A stretch of 64,000 nucleotides of DNA from CBDDEC01 sp965198045. Lineage in GTDB: Bacteria; Chloroflexota; Dehalococcoidia; UBA2979. This document shows, in pieces, positions 49,130 through 58,546 of this stretch. The position numbers and the translations under genes are program-made. A model generated the notes under the pieces. That model was not told the DNA's origin. It did not search any database and saw only the letters and a list, made by a program, of their open reading frames with translations. The first letter of the stretch is position 1, and every line of letters starts with the position of its first letter. Location of the stretch: assembly GCA_965198045.1 (NCBI GenBank), contig CBDAOL010000012.1:558001-622000 (forward strand), written 5' to 3'.

Positions 49130-51526
49130 ATGCCGTTTGCCGGTGTCGGACGCACACTGCGCCTCGCGCGTGGCGCATCACAGACCGCCTGGCGGATCGC
49201 CCGTCGACGCGGCATCCCACCCTCGAGCGGTCGTGTTTCGATGCGTGGCGTCGAGGGCCGTGTCGAGATCGTGCGCGACCGCTACGGCGTGCCGCACGTC
49301 TTCGCGCAGTCGACCGTGGACGCCTGCTTCGGCCAGGGCGTCGTGCACGCACAGGACCGGCTGTTCCAGCTGATGAGCGCGCGCCTGCTCGCCAGCGGAC
49401 GCATCGCCGAGGTGTTGGGTCCAGCGGGCGTCACGAGCGACCGGCTGATGCGCCGCATCGGCCTCGCTCGCCTCGCGCGGCGCGACGCCGAGGAGCTCGA
49501 CGCCGAACAACGCTCGCTCGTCGAGGCGTACGTGACCGGCGTCAACGAGACGATGTGCGTGCTGGATGAGTTGCCGCCGGAGTTCGAGTTGACCGGCGAG
49601 CCGGATCCCTGGCGGATCGAAGACGCGATGCTCGTCGGCCGCCTGCTGATGTTCAGTTTCGCCTCCGACTGGCAGAGCGAACTCGCGCGTGCGGAACTCC
49701 TCGAAGCGGTGGGGCCCGAGATCGCCTCGCTGCTCGACCGGCCGCCTGACGGATCTTGTACCGCTAGTCGCACACCGGCGCCGCTGCGCGAACGGGTGCG
49801 CGAGAGCTACGCGGCCGCCGTCGAGGCAGGTACACCGACCGGCGGGGCGTCCAACGCCTGGGCTGTCACCTCCGCGCACACCTCGACCGGCGCGCCCCTG
49901 TTGGCCAGCGATCCGCACGTGGAGGCGCGGCTGCCCGGCATCTTCCACGTCACACACCTCGTCGCCGGTGGGCTCGACGCGGTGGGCGCGGATGTGCCGG
50001 GCATCCCCGGCATCGCCATCGGCCACAACGCGTCACTGGCGTGGGGCATCACCGCCGGTCTCGCCGATGTCGCCGATGTCTACGTCGAGACGATGCGTCC
50101 GGGCTCGCCGACGGAGTACCTGACGCCCGACGGCTGGGCTCGCGCCGAGGTGGTGATCGAGACGATCGAGGTCAACGGGGGGCGCGCGGTCGAGGAGCCA
50201 GTTCTGATCACCCGGCACGGACCGATCATCGAGCCCGCTGCAGCCAGCGAAGAGACCTCGCTGTCTCTCCGCTGCACGGCCCTCGAGGCGGGCGACATCG
50301 TCGGTCCGTTCATTGCGCTCTGGCACGCTTCGAACATGGACGAGTTTGAGGCTGCCGTCGACGACTGGCCGGGCTCGACGTTCAACTTCGTCGTCGCGAC
50401 CGACGAGGATCGCATCGGCTACCGGCTCGGCGGCAAGGTCCCGAGCCATCGGGCGGGCGAAGGGCTGCTGCCCCGTGACGGCGCCACCTCGGAGGGACCG
50501 CCCCCGCCGCACCTGCCGCGCGACCTGCCGAGGCTGATCGACCCGCCCGAAGGCGTGATCGTCACGGCGAACCACGCGCCCGGTGGCCCGATCGAGCTGG
50601 GCGCCGATTTCTGCGAGCCCTGGCGCGCGCTTCGCATCGAAGCACTCCTCGGCGCATCGACGGAGCACGACGTCGCCTCGTTCCAGCGCATCCACGTCGA
50701 TGTGTACTCGGAGCCGATGTCGCGGCTGCGAGACCTGGTTATCGAGGCGATCGGCGAGGCGCAGGCGGGCGAGACCCGAGAGCTGCAGGCGGCGCGGGCT
50801 CTGCTGCTGGCGTGGGATGGCCACCTGTCGGCGGAGAGTTCGGCCGCTGCCATCGTCGAGACGACATTCCAGGAGGTCGCGCGCGACATTGCGCAGCGGC
50901 TCGCCGGGCCGGCGGCAGAACTCCTGCTCGGTCGCGGCGCGCGTGATGGTGTGGTGAGCGCATCGTCGCCGTTCGCCGTGCAGCTGTACGGCACGATCAT
51001 CGAGGCGCTCGAGGTCGCTGCTCCGCCATGGTTCGCCGACCGCGTCGACCGTGACCGCCGCCTGGCCGCCGCGCTGTCCAGGGCCCTCGACGCGATCCAG
51101 GAGCAGCTAGGCAAGTACCCCTCGCATTGGCAGTGGGGTGCGCTCCATCCCTACCAACCGCCGCACACATTCGGGACGACACCGCTGCTGGGGCGGATGC
51201 TGCGCCAGCGCGCCCGGCCGATCGGCGGCGACCTCAACACAGTCTTTCAGGCCTCGTATACCGTGCATGCCGGCGCCGAACACCTCGACTGGATGCCGGC
51301 CTACCGGCAGGTCATGGACCTCGCCGACTGGGACCGCTCGACGTTCCAGCTGCCGACCGGGAACTCGGGCGTGCCCGGCCACCGCCACTACGATGACTGC
51401 ATCGACGAGTATCTCGACGGCCGCCAGCGCCCGCTGCTCTACACCCGCGAGGCGATCGAGGCGGCCGAGGCGGACCGCTACGTGATCGACCCGGCCGGGA
51501 GCGAGATGGGAAGCCTCGATGGCTGA
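49130..51526 (+). CDS. Penicillin acylase family (S45) amidohydrolase
   Basis: Ntn-hydrolase of 798 residues. The precursor layout is visible: N-terminal alpha chain (VEIVRDRYGVPHVFAQS, GVVHAQDRLFQLMSARLLASGRIAEVLG), a linker, and the beta chain beginning at the nucleophile Ser241 in GGASNAWAVTSAHTSTGAPLLASDPHVEARLP. The residue before the Ser is Ala instead of the usual Gly. PGIPGIAIGHNASLAWGIT with the oxyanion Asn and VVTANHAP follow. There is no signal peptide, so it is probably cytoplasmic, unlike many homologues. Substrates may be acyl-homoserine lactones, acyl peptides or others; undetermined. Confidence 0.9.
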   Translation: MPFAGVGRTLRLARGASQTAWRIARRRGIPPSSGRVSMRGVEGRVEIVRDRYGVPHVFAQSTVDACFGQGVVHAQDRLFQLMSARLLASGRIAEVLGPAGVTSDRLMRRIGLARLARRDAEELDAEQRSLVEAYVTGVNETMCVLDELPPEFELTGEPDPWRIEDAMLVGRLLMFSFASDWQSELARAELLEAVGPEIASLLDRPPDGSCTASRTPAPLRERVRESYAAAVEAGTPTGGASNAWAVTSAHTSTGAPLLASDPHVEARLPGIFHVTHLVAGGLDAVGADVPGIPGIAIGHNASLAWGITAGLADVADVYVETMRPGSPTEYLTPDGWARAEVVIETIEVNGGRAVEEPVLITRHGPIIEPAAASEETSLSLRCTALEAGDIVGPFIALWHASNMDEFEAAVDDWPGSTFNFVVATDEDRIGYRLGGKVPSHRAGEGLLPRDGATSEGPPPPHLPRDLPRLIDPPEGVIVTANHAPGGPIELGADFCEPWRALRIEALLGASTEHDVASFQRIHVDVYSEPMSRLRDLVIEAIGEAQAGETRELQAARALLLAWDGHLSAESSAAAIVETTFQEVARDIAQRLAGPAAELLLGRGARDGVVSASSPFAVQLYGTIIEALEVAAPPWFADRVDRDRRLAAALSRALDAIQEQLGKYPSHWQWGALHPYQPPHTFGTTPLLGRMLRQRARPIGGDLNTVFQASYTVHAGAEHLDWMPAYRQVMDLADWDRSTFQLPTGNSGVPGHRHYDDCIDEYLDGRQRPLLYTREAIEAAEADRYVIDPAGSEMGSLDG

Positions 51527-52550
51527 GGCCGAACTGCTGGCACGCATCGAGCAGCACCGCGGCGCGGTGGTTGCGGAGATGCGCGACGTCATCGGGCAGT
51601 CCGATGACGGGCTCTTTGCGTGGATGCGCTACCACCTCGGATGGGAGAACGCCGCGGGCGAGCCAGTCGAGGCTCGCAGCGGAAAGATGCTGCGTCCGCT
51701 GGCGCTGCTGCTCGCCACCGACCTCGTGGGCGGCGACGTCGCCTCGGCAGTGCCGGCCGCCGCGGCGATCGAGCTGGTGCACAACTTTTCGCTGCTTCAC
51801 GACGACATCGAGGACCGTAGCGACACGCGGCATGGGCGGCCGACGCTCTGGACGTTCGTCGGAGACGCCCAGGCGATCAACACCGGAGACGGCATGTTCA
51901 CGGTTGCTCGGCTCGCCATGCACCGCCTGCTCGACGGCGGGCTCCCCGCCGAGCGGGTACTCGCCGCCACGCGCACCCTTGACGAGACCTGCCTGCGGCT
52001 GGTGCACGGCCAGTGGCTCGACATCGGGTTCGAGACGCGCTCGGACGTCACGATCGAGGAGTACGTGGCGATGGCCAGCGGCAAGACGGCGGCGATGTTC
52101 TCCGCGCCGTTCGCGATGGGCGCACGCCTCGGTGGCGCCAGCGACGAGGTCGTCGATGGCTTCGCCTCCTACGGGGACGCGCTGGGCCTGGGCTTCCAGG
52201 CCGTCGACGACATCCTCGGCATCTGGGGCGATCCCGCAGTCACCGGCAAGCCGGTGGGCGACGACTTGAGGTCGAGGAAGTTGACCTACCCGGTGCTGTC
52301 GGCGATGGCCGAAGGTGGCGAGGACGCCCGCGCGCTGGCGCGGCGCTACGCGGAGCCCTCGAGCGAGCCGGGGGAGGTCGAGGAACTGACTGCGCTCGTC
52401 ACCTCCGCCGGCGGACGCACCGCTACGGAGCGCTTCGCGGAGGAACAGCGGACGCGCGCCCTGGCCGCCCTGCGCGGTGCGGGCGTCGAGGAAGCGGCGA
52501 TCGCCGTGTGTGAGGCCTACGCCGATCTCATCGTGGAACGAACCTCCTAG
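51519..52550 (+). CDS. Polyprenyl synthetase (geranylgeranyl/farnesyl-type)
   Basis: Trans-isoprenyl diphosphate synthase, 343 residues. First Asp-rich motif LLHDDIEDRSDTRHGRPTLW (about 92-111), chain-length region upstream (IELVHNFSL), SGKTAAMF, and second Asp-rich motif LGFQAVDDILGIWGDP, then KPVGDDLRSRKLTYPVL. The second motif DDILG is common in actinobacterial-type GGPP synthases. Product length is not certain. It overlaps the acylase gene by 8 nt and precedes the pgk promoter. Confidence 0.93.
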   Translation: MAEAELLARIEQHRGAVVAEMRDVIGQSDDGLFAWMRYHLGWENAAGEPVEARSGKMLRPLALLLATDLVGGDVASAVPAAAAIELVHNFSLLHDDIEDRSDTRHGRPTLWTFVGDAQAINTGDGMFTVARLAMHRLLDGGLPAERVLAATRTLDETCLRLVHGQWLDIGFETRSDVTIEEYVAMASGKTAAMFSAPFAMGARLGGASDEVVDGFASYGDALGLGFQAVDDILGIWGDPAVTGKPVGDDLRSRKLTYPVLSAMAEGGEDARALARRYAEPSSEPGEVEELTALVTSAGGRTATERFAEEQRTRALAALRGAGVEEAAIAVCEAYADLIVERTS

Positions 52551-52558
52551 ATGGTCCG

Positions 52559-52587
52559 TTGCTCGACCCCTGAGCGCCGCCTACGAT
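52559..52587 (+). promoter_or_regulatory. Promoter of the pgk-apgM-tpiA series
   Basis: TTGCTC (52559-52564), a 17-nt spacer and TACGAT (52582-52587), 43 nt before the pgk ATG. Confidence 0.6.
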
Positions 52588-52630
52588 CCACGCGACTGGA
52601 TACTCAGGTGGGGAATCGGGGGCCCAATCG

Positions 52631-53809
52631 ATGAAGAAGCGGACGGTTCGCGATGTCGACGTGGCGGGGAAGCGCGTCTTTCTCCGCGTCGACTACAACG
52701 TTCAGTTCGAGGGTGAACAGATCCTCGACGACCATCGACTTCGCGAATCGCTGCCGACCATCGAGCACCTGCGTGCGGTGGGCGCGCGCATCATCATCTC
52801 CTCTCACCGTGGCCGGCCCGGCGGCGAGGTGGTCGACGAGCTGCGTAATGCCCCCGTGGCGGCACACCTGAGCCGTCTCCTCGAAACCGAGGTCCGCTCG
52901 ATCGACGAGTGCGTCGGCCCGATCGCCAAGGCGGCGGTGGATGAGCTGGGCGAGGGCGAGCTGCTACTCCTCGAGAACGTCCGCTTCCACATCGGCGAGG
53001 AGGAGAACGACCCGGAGTTCGCTTCCGAGCTGGCGAGTCTCGCCGATGTCTACGTCAGCGACGCATTCGGTACGGCACACCGGCCGCACGCCTCGATCGT
53101 GGGTGTGCCGAAGATCCTGCAGGGCGTGGCCGGCCTGCTCCTCGAGCGAGAGGTCGACTACCTGACGCGCGCCACCGAGGCGCCCGCTCGCCCGCTGGTG
53201 CTGATCCTCGGCGGGGCGAAGGTCTCGGACAAGCTTGAGATCCTCGATCACCTCTGCGACGTGGCTGACACGATCTGCGTCGGAGGCGCGATCTCCAACA
53301 CGTTCCTCAAGGCGCAGGGCATCGACACCGGCGCCTCCCTCGTCGAAGACAACCGGATCGAGGAGGCGCTGTCCGTGATGAGGCAGGCGGCCGAGAACCC
53401 CAAGCTGCGCCTGGTGTTGCCGACCGATGTCGTGATCTCTGACGCGCTCGGCGAGAGCGTGCGCACCGTCTCCGTGAACCGCGTGCCGCCGGACTTCCGC
53501 ATCCTCGACCTCGGCCCCCAGACGATCGAGGACTTCCGCGACGCGATCCACGGCGCCCACACGATCGTCTGGAACGGACCGCTCGGCTTCTTCGAGCGTG
53601 AGCCCTTCGACCGCGGCTCGGTCGAGATCGCCCGCATTATGGCCGCCGGCAATGCGACGACCATCGTGGGTGGCGGTGAGACCGCTGCCGCTGTCTCGCG
53701 TGCCGGTGTCTCGCAGATGATCTCGCACGTCTCGACCGGCGGTGGTGCCTCATTGGCGATGATGCAGGGCGAGTCACTGCCGGGCGTCGAGGTCCTGCAG
53801 GACGCCTGA
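52631..53809 (+). CDS. pgk: Phosphoglycerate kinase
   Basis: Glycolytic ATP-forming kinase, 392 residues. VFLRVDYNVQFEGEQILDD, ISSHRGRPGGEVVDE, LLENVRFHIGEEENDPEFA, DVYVSDAFGTAHRPHAS, ILGGAKVSDKLEIL, DLGPQTIEDF, VWNGPLGFFE and the nucleotide motif VGGGETAAAVSRAG are intact. NVQ replaces the usual NVP in the first motif. apgM follows after 9 nt and tpiA next, forming a lower-glycolysis operon without gapdh. Confidence 0.97.
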   Translation: MKKRTVRDVDVAGKRVFLRVDYNVQFEGEQILDDHRLRESLPTIEHLRAVGARIIISSHRGRPGGEVVDELRNAPVAAHLSRLLETEVRSIDECVGPIAKAAVDELGEGELLLLENVRFHIGEEENDPEFASELASLADVYVSDAFGTAHRPHASIVGVPKILQGVAGLLLEREVDYLTRATEAPARPLVLILGGAKVSDKLEILDHLCDVADTICVGGAISNTFLKAQGIDTGASLVEDNRIEEALSVMRQAAENPKLRLVLPTDVVISDALGESVRTVSVNRVPPDFRILDLGPQTIEDFRDAIHGAHTIVWNGPLGFFEREPFDRGSVEIARIMAAGNATTIVGGGETAAAVSRAGVSQMISHVSTGGGASLAMMQGESLPGVEVLQDA

Positions 53810-53818
53810 GCGCTCGCT

Positions 53819-55021
53819 ATGGAACTCGACCTCATCCGCCAACTCTCGATCCCCGCCGACACTAAGGTGGTGCTCTGCGTCGTGGACGGCCTCGGCGGCC
53901 TGCCGGGCCCTCGCGGCCGCACCGAGCTGCAGGAGGCGTCGACGCGCCACCTCGATCGACTCGCCGGGGAGGGCTCGCTCGGCCGCACGATTCCCGTCGG
54001 CTACGGCATCACGCCGGGCTCAGGGCCCGGCCATCTCGCGCTCTTCGGCTACGACCCGCTGGTCTATAACATCGGTCGAGGCGCGCTCGAGGCAACTGGC
54101 ATCGACTTCGAACTGCAGCCCAACGACCTGGCCGCGCGGGGAAACTTCTGCGACCTCGACGCCGAGGGCGTCATCACCGACCGCCGCGCCGGGCGGCTGC
54201 CGACTGAGATCACCGCGCAGCTCTGCGAGCAACTGCAGTCCTCGATCGATTTGCCCGGTGTCGAGACGTTTGTCTTGCCCGTGCGCGACCAGCGCTTCGT
54301 CTTGGTGTTGCGTGGCGACGGCTTGAGCGAAGAGGTATCGGACTCGGACCCGCAGGTCGAAGGCTCACCGCCGCTCGTGACAGCAGCCCTCGACGCGGCC
54401 GCTGACACGACCGCGGGGTTGATCCGGACGTTCGTCGAGGAGGCCACGACGCTCCTCGAAGGACGCGAGCGAGGCAACGGGGTGATCCTCCGCGGCTGGT
54501 CGACCCGACCCGACCTGCCACCATTCGGCGAGTTCTGGAAGCTGCGCGCCGCGGCGGTGACCGTCTACCCGATGTACCGCGGCGTCGCGCGCCTCGCCGG
54601 GATGCAGGCGATCGAGGCCGGCGACTCGCTGCGCACCCAATTCGAGGCCGTGCGCCGGCACTGGGACGACTTCGACTTCTTCTTCGTCCACTACAAGTAC
54701 ACCGACACCGCCGGCGAAGATGGCGACTTCCTCGGCAAGCAGCGCGAGATCTCCAGGTTCGACGCCGAGCTGCCGGCGCTGCTCCGCCTCAATCCAGATG
54801 TCGTGGTCGTGACGGGGGATCACTCGACGCCCGCGGTGATGGGCGCGCACTCCTGGCACCCGGTGCCCACGCTGATCTGGGGACGCGACGTGCGCCCCGA
54901 CCACGTGCACGACTTCTCGGAACCCGAGTGCGCGCAGGGCGAACTTGGTACGTTCCCTGCGAAAGAGCTGCTCCCACTCGCGTTCGCGCACGCCGGCCGT
55001 CTGGCGAAGTACGGCGCCTGA
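53819..55021 (+). CDS. apgM: Cofactor-independent phosphoglycerate mutase, archaeal type
   Basis: Alkaline-phosphatase-superfamily mutase of 3-PG to 2-PG, 400 residues. VVLCVVDGLGGLPGPRGRTELQEA with the first metal Asp, GYGITPGSGPGHLALFGYDPL with the catalytic Ser region, ARGNFCDLD, RGWSTRPDLPPF, FFFVHYKYTDTAGEDGDF with metal His and Asp, and VVVTGDHSTPAVMGAHSWHPVPTL with the other metal ligands. The archaeal-type form between pgk and tpiA suggests it is the working mutase. Confidence 0.95.
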   Translation: MELDLIRQLSIPADTKVVLCVVDGLGGLPGPRGRTELQEASTRHLDRLAGEGSLGRTIPVGYGITPGSGPGHLALFGYDPLVYNIGRGALEATGIDFELQPNDLAARGNFCDLDAEGVITDRRAGRLPTEITAQLCEQLQSSIDLPGVETFVLPVRDQRFVLVLRGDGLSEEVSDSDPQVEGSPPLVTAALDAAADTTAGLIRTFVEEATTLLEGRERGNGVILRGWSTRPDLPPFGEFWKLRAAAVTVYPMYRGVARLAGMQAIEAGDSLRTQFEAVRRHWDDFDFFFVHYKYTDTAGEDGDFLGKQREISRFDAELPALLRLNPDVVVVTGDHSTPAVMGAHSWHPVPTLIWGRDVRPDHVHDFSEPECAQGELGTFPAKELLPLAFAHAGRLAKYGA

Positions 55022-55046
55022 GCGCGACCACCGAAGGCATCCACAC

Positions 55047-55802
55047 ATGCGCACCCCCATCGTTGGCGGCAACTGGAAGATGCACACCGATCGCGCTGCC
55101 GCAGCCGCGCTGCTGGCAGCGCTGCGGGCGAACCTCGATGGCCTGACCGGTGTCGAAGTGGTGATCTGCCCGCCATCGGCGTGGCTCGGCGACGCGGCCG
55201 ACTCGCTCGCAGGCAGCTCGCTGCTTGTCGGAGCGCAGCAGGTTCACCCGGCCGCCGAGGGCGCATTCACCGGGGAGGTGAGCGCGCCCATGCTCACCGG
55301 AACCGCGGAGTACGTCATCGTGGGGCACTCCGAACGCCGCCACGTCTTCCGCGAGGCCGACGACGAGACGGCGGGACGCCTGCGCTCCGTCCTGGACGCG
55401 GGCCTGCGTCCGATCCTCGCCGTCGGCGAGCTGCAGGCGGAGCGTGAGGGTGGCGAAACGGCGGCCGTGCTGCGACGTCAGCTGACGACCGCGCTCGACG
55501 GCGTCGAAGATGCCTCGACCGTGGTGGTCGCGTACGAGCCGGTCTGGGCGATCGGCACCGGGCTCGCGGCGACGCCTGAGATCGCGCAGGAGACGTGCGT
55601 GACGGTGCGCCAGATCCTCGGCGATCTTCGCGGCGCGGAGGCGGCCGACGCAACGCGTATTCAGTACGGTGGCTCGGTCAACGCCGACAATGTCGGGGGT
55701 TTCGCGATCCAGCCCGATATCGATGGCGCTCTGGTCGGCAGGGCGTCGCTCGACGCGGACGCCTTCGCAGCGATCTGCCGGACGGTGGCCGGTGCCGGCT
55801 GA
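55047..55802 (+). CDS. tpiA: Triosephosphate isomerase
   Basis: Interconverts GAP and DHAP, 251 residues. Active-site pieces: IVGGNWKMHTD (Asn, Lys), YVIVGHSERRHVF (His electrophile), VAYEPVWAIGTGLAATPE (catalytic Glu plus loop 6) and IQYGGSVNADNVGGF. AVGELQAERE replaces the common CVGE. The ATG at 55047 fits the family start; no clear ribosome site. The stop is overlapped by miaA. Confidence 0.97.
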   Translation: MRTPIVGGNWKMHTDRAAAAALLAALRANLDGLTGVEVVICPPSAWLGDAADSLAGSSLLVGAQQVHPAAEGAFTGEVSAPMLTGTAEYVIVGHSERRHVFREADDETAGRLRSVLDAGLRPILAVGELQAEREGGETAAVLRRQLTTALDGVEDASTVVVAYEPVWAIGTGLAATPEIAQETCVTVRQILGDLRGAEAADATRIQYGGSVNADNVGGFAIQPDIDGALVGRASLDADAFAAICRTVAGAG

Positions 55803-56715
55803 GCGGCGGCTCGTGGCGCTCTTCGGCGCGACGGCCTCCGGCAAGACGGCGGTCGCCGTGGCTGCCGCACAGCAGCACCCCTTCGAGGTGCTCGCCGCGG
55901 ATTCGCGGCAGCTGCGCCGCGGGATGCTCATCGGTACGGCCTCGCCCACGTCCGAGGAGCGGGCAGCCGCGCCGCACCACCTCATCGAGATCGTCGATCC
56001 CGACGCGCCGTGGACGCTCGCAGACTGGCTCGACGCCGCGCGCGTGGCCATCGAGGACGTCTGGTCACGGGGCGCGGCGCCACTCCTGGTCGCCGGGACG
56101 GGTCAGTACGCCTGGGCGCTCCTCGAGGGGTGGCAGGTCCCTCGCGTCGAGCCGAACCCGGCACGGCGGAGCGAAATCGAGGCGCTCGCGGAGGCGGAAG
56201 ACGCGGCCGCGGTCCACACGGTGCTCGCCGGGCTCGACCCCGCTCGCGCCGAGCGGATCGATCCCGCGAACCTGCGACGCGTCATTCGCGCGATCGAGAT
56301 CGTCGAGGCGACGGGAGAGCCGGTGCGGCCCCTCGAGCGGCGCGCCCCGGAGTGGCCCTGGCGTGCAGTGGGCCTGCGATGGGAGCGCGAGGCGCTCTAC
56401 AGCCGCGCCGACCAACGAGCGGAGGCGATGTATGACGCCGGGCTCGTCGAGGAGACGCGCACCCTCATCGAACGCTACGGCGATTCGTTCGAGGCGCTGC
56501 GCTCGATGGGATACGCCGAGGCGGCGCAGTTGGTGCGCGGCGAGCTAACGCCGGAGCAGGCGCTCCAACGCACGCGCACTGCGACGCATCGGCTGATCCG
56601 TCAGCAGGGCACCTGGTTCCGCGCTGACGACGACCGGATCGACTGGATCGACGGCGCCGACTTGGCCGCTGCAGCCTCCGCGATCGTGGCAGCAGCGCGC
56701 GCCCCCGTGCGATGA
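55792..56715 (+). CDS. miaA: tRNA dimethylallyltransferase
   Basis: Adds the dimethylallyl group to A37 of tRNAs, 307 residues. P-loop LVALFGATASGKTAVAVA, AADSRQLRRGMLIGTASPTSEE, HHLIEIVDPD, LVAGTGQYAWALLEGW, NLRRVIRAIEIVEATGEPV and MGYAEAAQLVRGELTPEQA are typical. Start ambiguous: GTG at 55792 overlaps tpiA by 11 nt; GTG at 55813 would also keep the P-loop. Y-G replaces Y-x-x-A in one loop. Near the C-terminus only the first part of the usual extra domain is found. Confidence 0.93.
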   Translation: MPAERRLVALFGATASGKTAVAVAAAQQHPFEVLAADSRQLRRGMLIGTASPTSEERAAAPHHLIEIVDPDAPWTLADWLDAARVAIEDVWSRGAAPLLVAGTGQYAWALLEGWQVPRVEPNPARRSEIEALAEAEDAAAVHTVLAGLDPARAERIDPANLRRVIRAIEIVEATGEPVRPLERRAPEWPWRAVGLRWEREALYSRADQRAEAMYDAGLVEETRTLIERYGDSFEALRSMGYAEAAQLVRGELTPEQALQRTRTATHRLIRQQGTWFRADDDRIDWIDGADLAAAASAIVAAARAPVR

Positions 56716-56722
56716 TCTACGG

Positions 56723-57610
56723 ATGAGCGCGCAACCGACGGCCACGCTGCCGTTCTGGAAGATGCACGGCGCCGGCAACGACTTCGTCGTCGCCGAGGCC
56801 TCGCCGGACCTCGACGAGGCCGCCTCGTCGAGCCTCGCGATCGCCATCTGCGATCGCTATGCCGGCGTGGGCGCGGACGGTCTGATCCTCGTGCGTCCGT
56901 CCGAGGTCGCCGACCGCCACATGCAGATCGTCAACGCAGACGGCTCAGACGGCGTGATGTGCGTCAACGGCATCCGCTGCTTCACGCGCTTCTGCCTCGA
57001 TCGAGGGCTCGTCGACGCCCCGGACGGCCGCATGGCGGTCGAAACGAGCGTCGGCATCGTTCACACGGTGGCCTCGCGGGACGAGAGTGGCGCGATCGTG
57101 ACCGTCGAGGTGAACATCGGTCCGCCTGTCCTCGACCCGGCGGTTGTCGGCGTTGCGATCGAGCAGTCGCCGCCTGTGATGGACCTACCGCTCACCGTGC
57201 GCGACGAATTCGGCGAGACGGATCTGGAGCTGACGCTTGTCTCGATGGGCAACCCGCACGCGGTGGCATTCCTCGAGGAGACGCCCGACCATTACCCGCT
57301 GACCCGCGTCGGTCCGCTCGTCGAGCAACACCCGTTGTTCGCGCACCGGACGAACTTCGAGGTCGTGCAGCCCCTCGATCGAGGGCGGTTGGCGATGCGG
57401 GTCTGGGAGCGTGGCGTCGGCGAGACCCAGGCCTGCGGGTCGGGCGCGTGCGCGGCGGTCGTTGCGGCCAGGCTGCGCGACCTCGTCGACGAGCGCGTCG
57501 AGGTTGACCTTCCCGGCGGAAGGCTCACGATCACGTGGCCAGGCGAGGGCGAGCGCATCACACTCGTCGGACCGGTGGAGCATGTCTTCACCTCGGAGTG
57601 GGAGTACTGA
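56723..57610 (+). CDS. dapF: Diaminopimelate epimerase
   Basis: Interconverts LL- and meso-diaminopimelate for lysine (and peptidoglycan) synthesis, 295 residues. FWKMHGAGNDFVV, YAGVGADGLILV, first catalytic Cys in NADGSDGVMCVNGIRC (the usual CGNG reads CVNG), MGNPHAVAF, and second catalytic Cys in VGETQACGSGACAAVVA. A -10-like GATGAT sits 6 nt before the ATG, so an internal leaderless start is possible. The neighbouring dapL uses the same pathway. Confidence 0.95.
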   Translation: MSAQPTATLPFWKMHGAGNDFVVAEASPDLDEAASSSLAIAICDRYAGVGADGLILVRPSEVADRHMQIVNADGSDGVMCVNGIRCFTRFCLDRGLVDAPDGRMAVETSVGIVHTVASRDESGAIVTVEVNIGPPVLDPAVVGVAIEQSPPVMDLPLTVRDEFGETDLELTLVSMGNPHAVAFLEETPDHYPLTRVGPLVEQHPLFAHRTNFEVVQPLDRGRLAMRVWERGVGETQACGSGACAAVVAARLRDLVDERVEVDLPGGRLTITWPGEGERITLVGPVEHVFTSEWEY

Positions 57611-58494
57611 TGGAGCGGCGAACCCTGACTAAGACCGACGCGCTGATGCGCAATGTGCCGATGAGTTCGCGCGAATGGCGCGACCTCGTCGACATCGAGG
57701 ACACGATCTTCGTCAACGACGCCAACGGCGCTCTCGCGCTGGCCTTCATCGAGGGTGAACCTCGTCTCTACTGGTCGTTCCCAGGCGTCGATGAGATGCG
57801 CAGCTCGTTCCCCGGTCTGTTCGAGGAACTGCGACCAGCACTCGAGGATGTCGACGCCGATTTCATCTCGACCGACCTCGTCGAGTTCCTGAATCGCGAC
57901 TGGGTCCTGCCGGTGCTGCAAGACGCCGACTTCGAGTTCTTCTCCGAGTGGATGGAGCTGGTGCACCCACAGCTCGACGCCGACACGATTCCCGACTTCC
58001 CAGACGGCGTAACGATGCGGCGCGCGGGCGACGATGACCTCGAGCGGCTCGAGGAGATCTGGCTCGCCGCGCCAGGCGACCTCGGCGACGGCATCGGCGC
58101 CTTCGACCACTACGTCGAGCAATCCTCCTGGGCCGGCGCGCTGACCTCCGACGAGGACGGAGCGATCGTCGCCTTCGCCTTCAACGGCCCGACCGACGCC
58201 CCCGAGGCGCGCATTTTCACCGCCAGCGTCGCACCGGAGGCGCGGGGCCACGGCTACGGGCGCGCCGTGTTGCAGGCGGCGATGTACCAGCTGGCTACGC
58301 AGGGCAGCGTTCGCGCGCGTATCCACGTGCGGCCGGACGTGCCGCGCGCGCTGCGCCTGGCCAGCGACCTCGGCTTCCGCCAGGAACGCGCGGGCCTCGA
58401 GTATCGCCGGATCAACGACGAGCAGGCGCTCGCGGAACGGCGCGAGGCGCGACGGGTCGCCGGGGTGAAGGTGCGCTTCGGCACCTTCCGCTGA
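57610..58494 (+). CDS. GNAT-family acetyltransferase with unknown N-terminal domain
   Basis: 294 residues; the N-terminal 125 residues (VFVNDANGALALAFIEGEPRLYWSFP...) are acidic and of unknown fold, perhaps a degenerate GNAT half; the C-terminal part is GNAT (VTMRRAGDDDLERLEEIW, IFTASVAPEARGHGYGRAVLQAA with the acetyl-CoA loop, RALRLASDLGFRQERAGLEYRR). The ATG at 57610 overlaps the dapF stop by one base. Substrate unknown; context between dapF and dapL gives no proof of a lysine role. Confidence 0.82.
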   Translation: MERRTLTKTDALMRNVPMSSREWRDLVDIEDTIFVNDANGALALAFIEGEPRLYWSFPGVDEMRSSFPGLFEELRPALEDVDADFISTDLVEFLNRDWVLPVLQDADFEFFSEWMELVHPQLDADTIPDFPDGVTMRRAGDDDLERLEEIWLAAPGDLGDGIGAFDHYVEQSSWAGALTSDEDGAIVAFAFNGPTDAPEARIFTASVAPEARGHGYGRAVLQAAMYQLATQGSVRARIHVRPDVPRALRLASDLGFRQERAGLEYRRINDEQALAERREARRVAGVKVRFGTFR

Positions 58495-58546
58495 GCGCCG
58501 CTTCACCCTCAGGCGTACCCGCGCACCACGAGCTCTCGGAGGCCGG

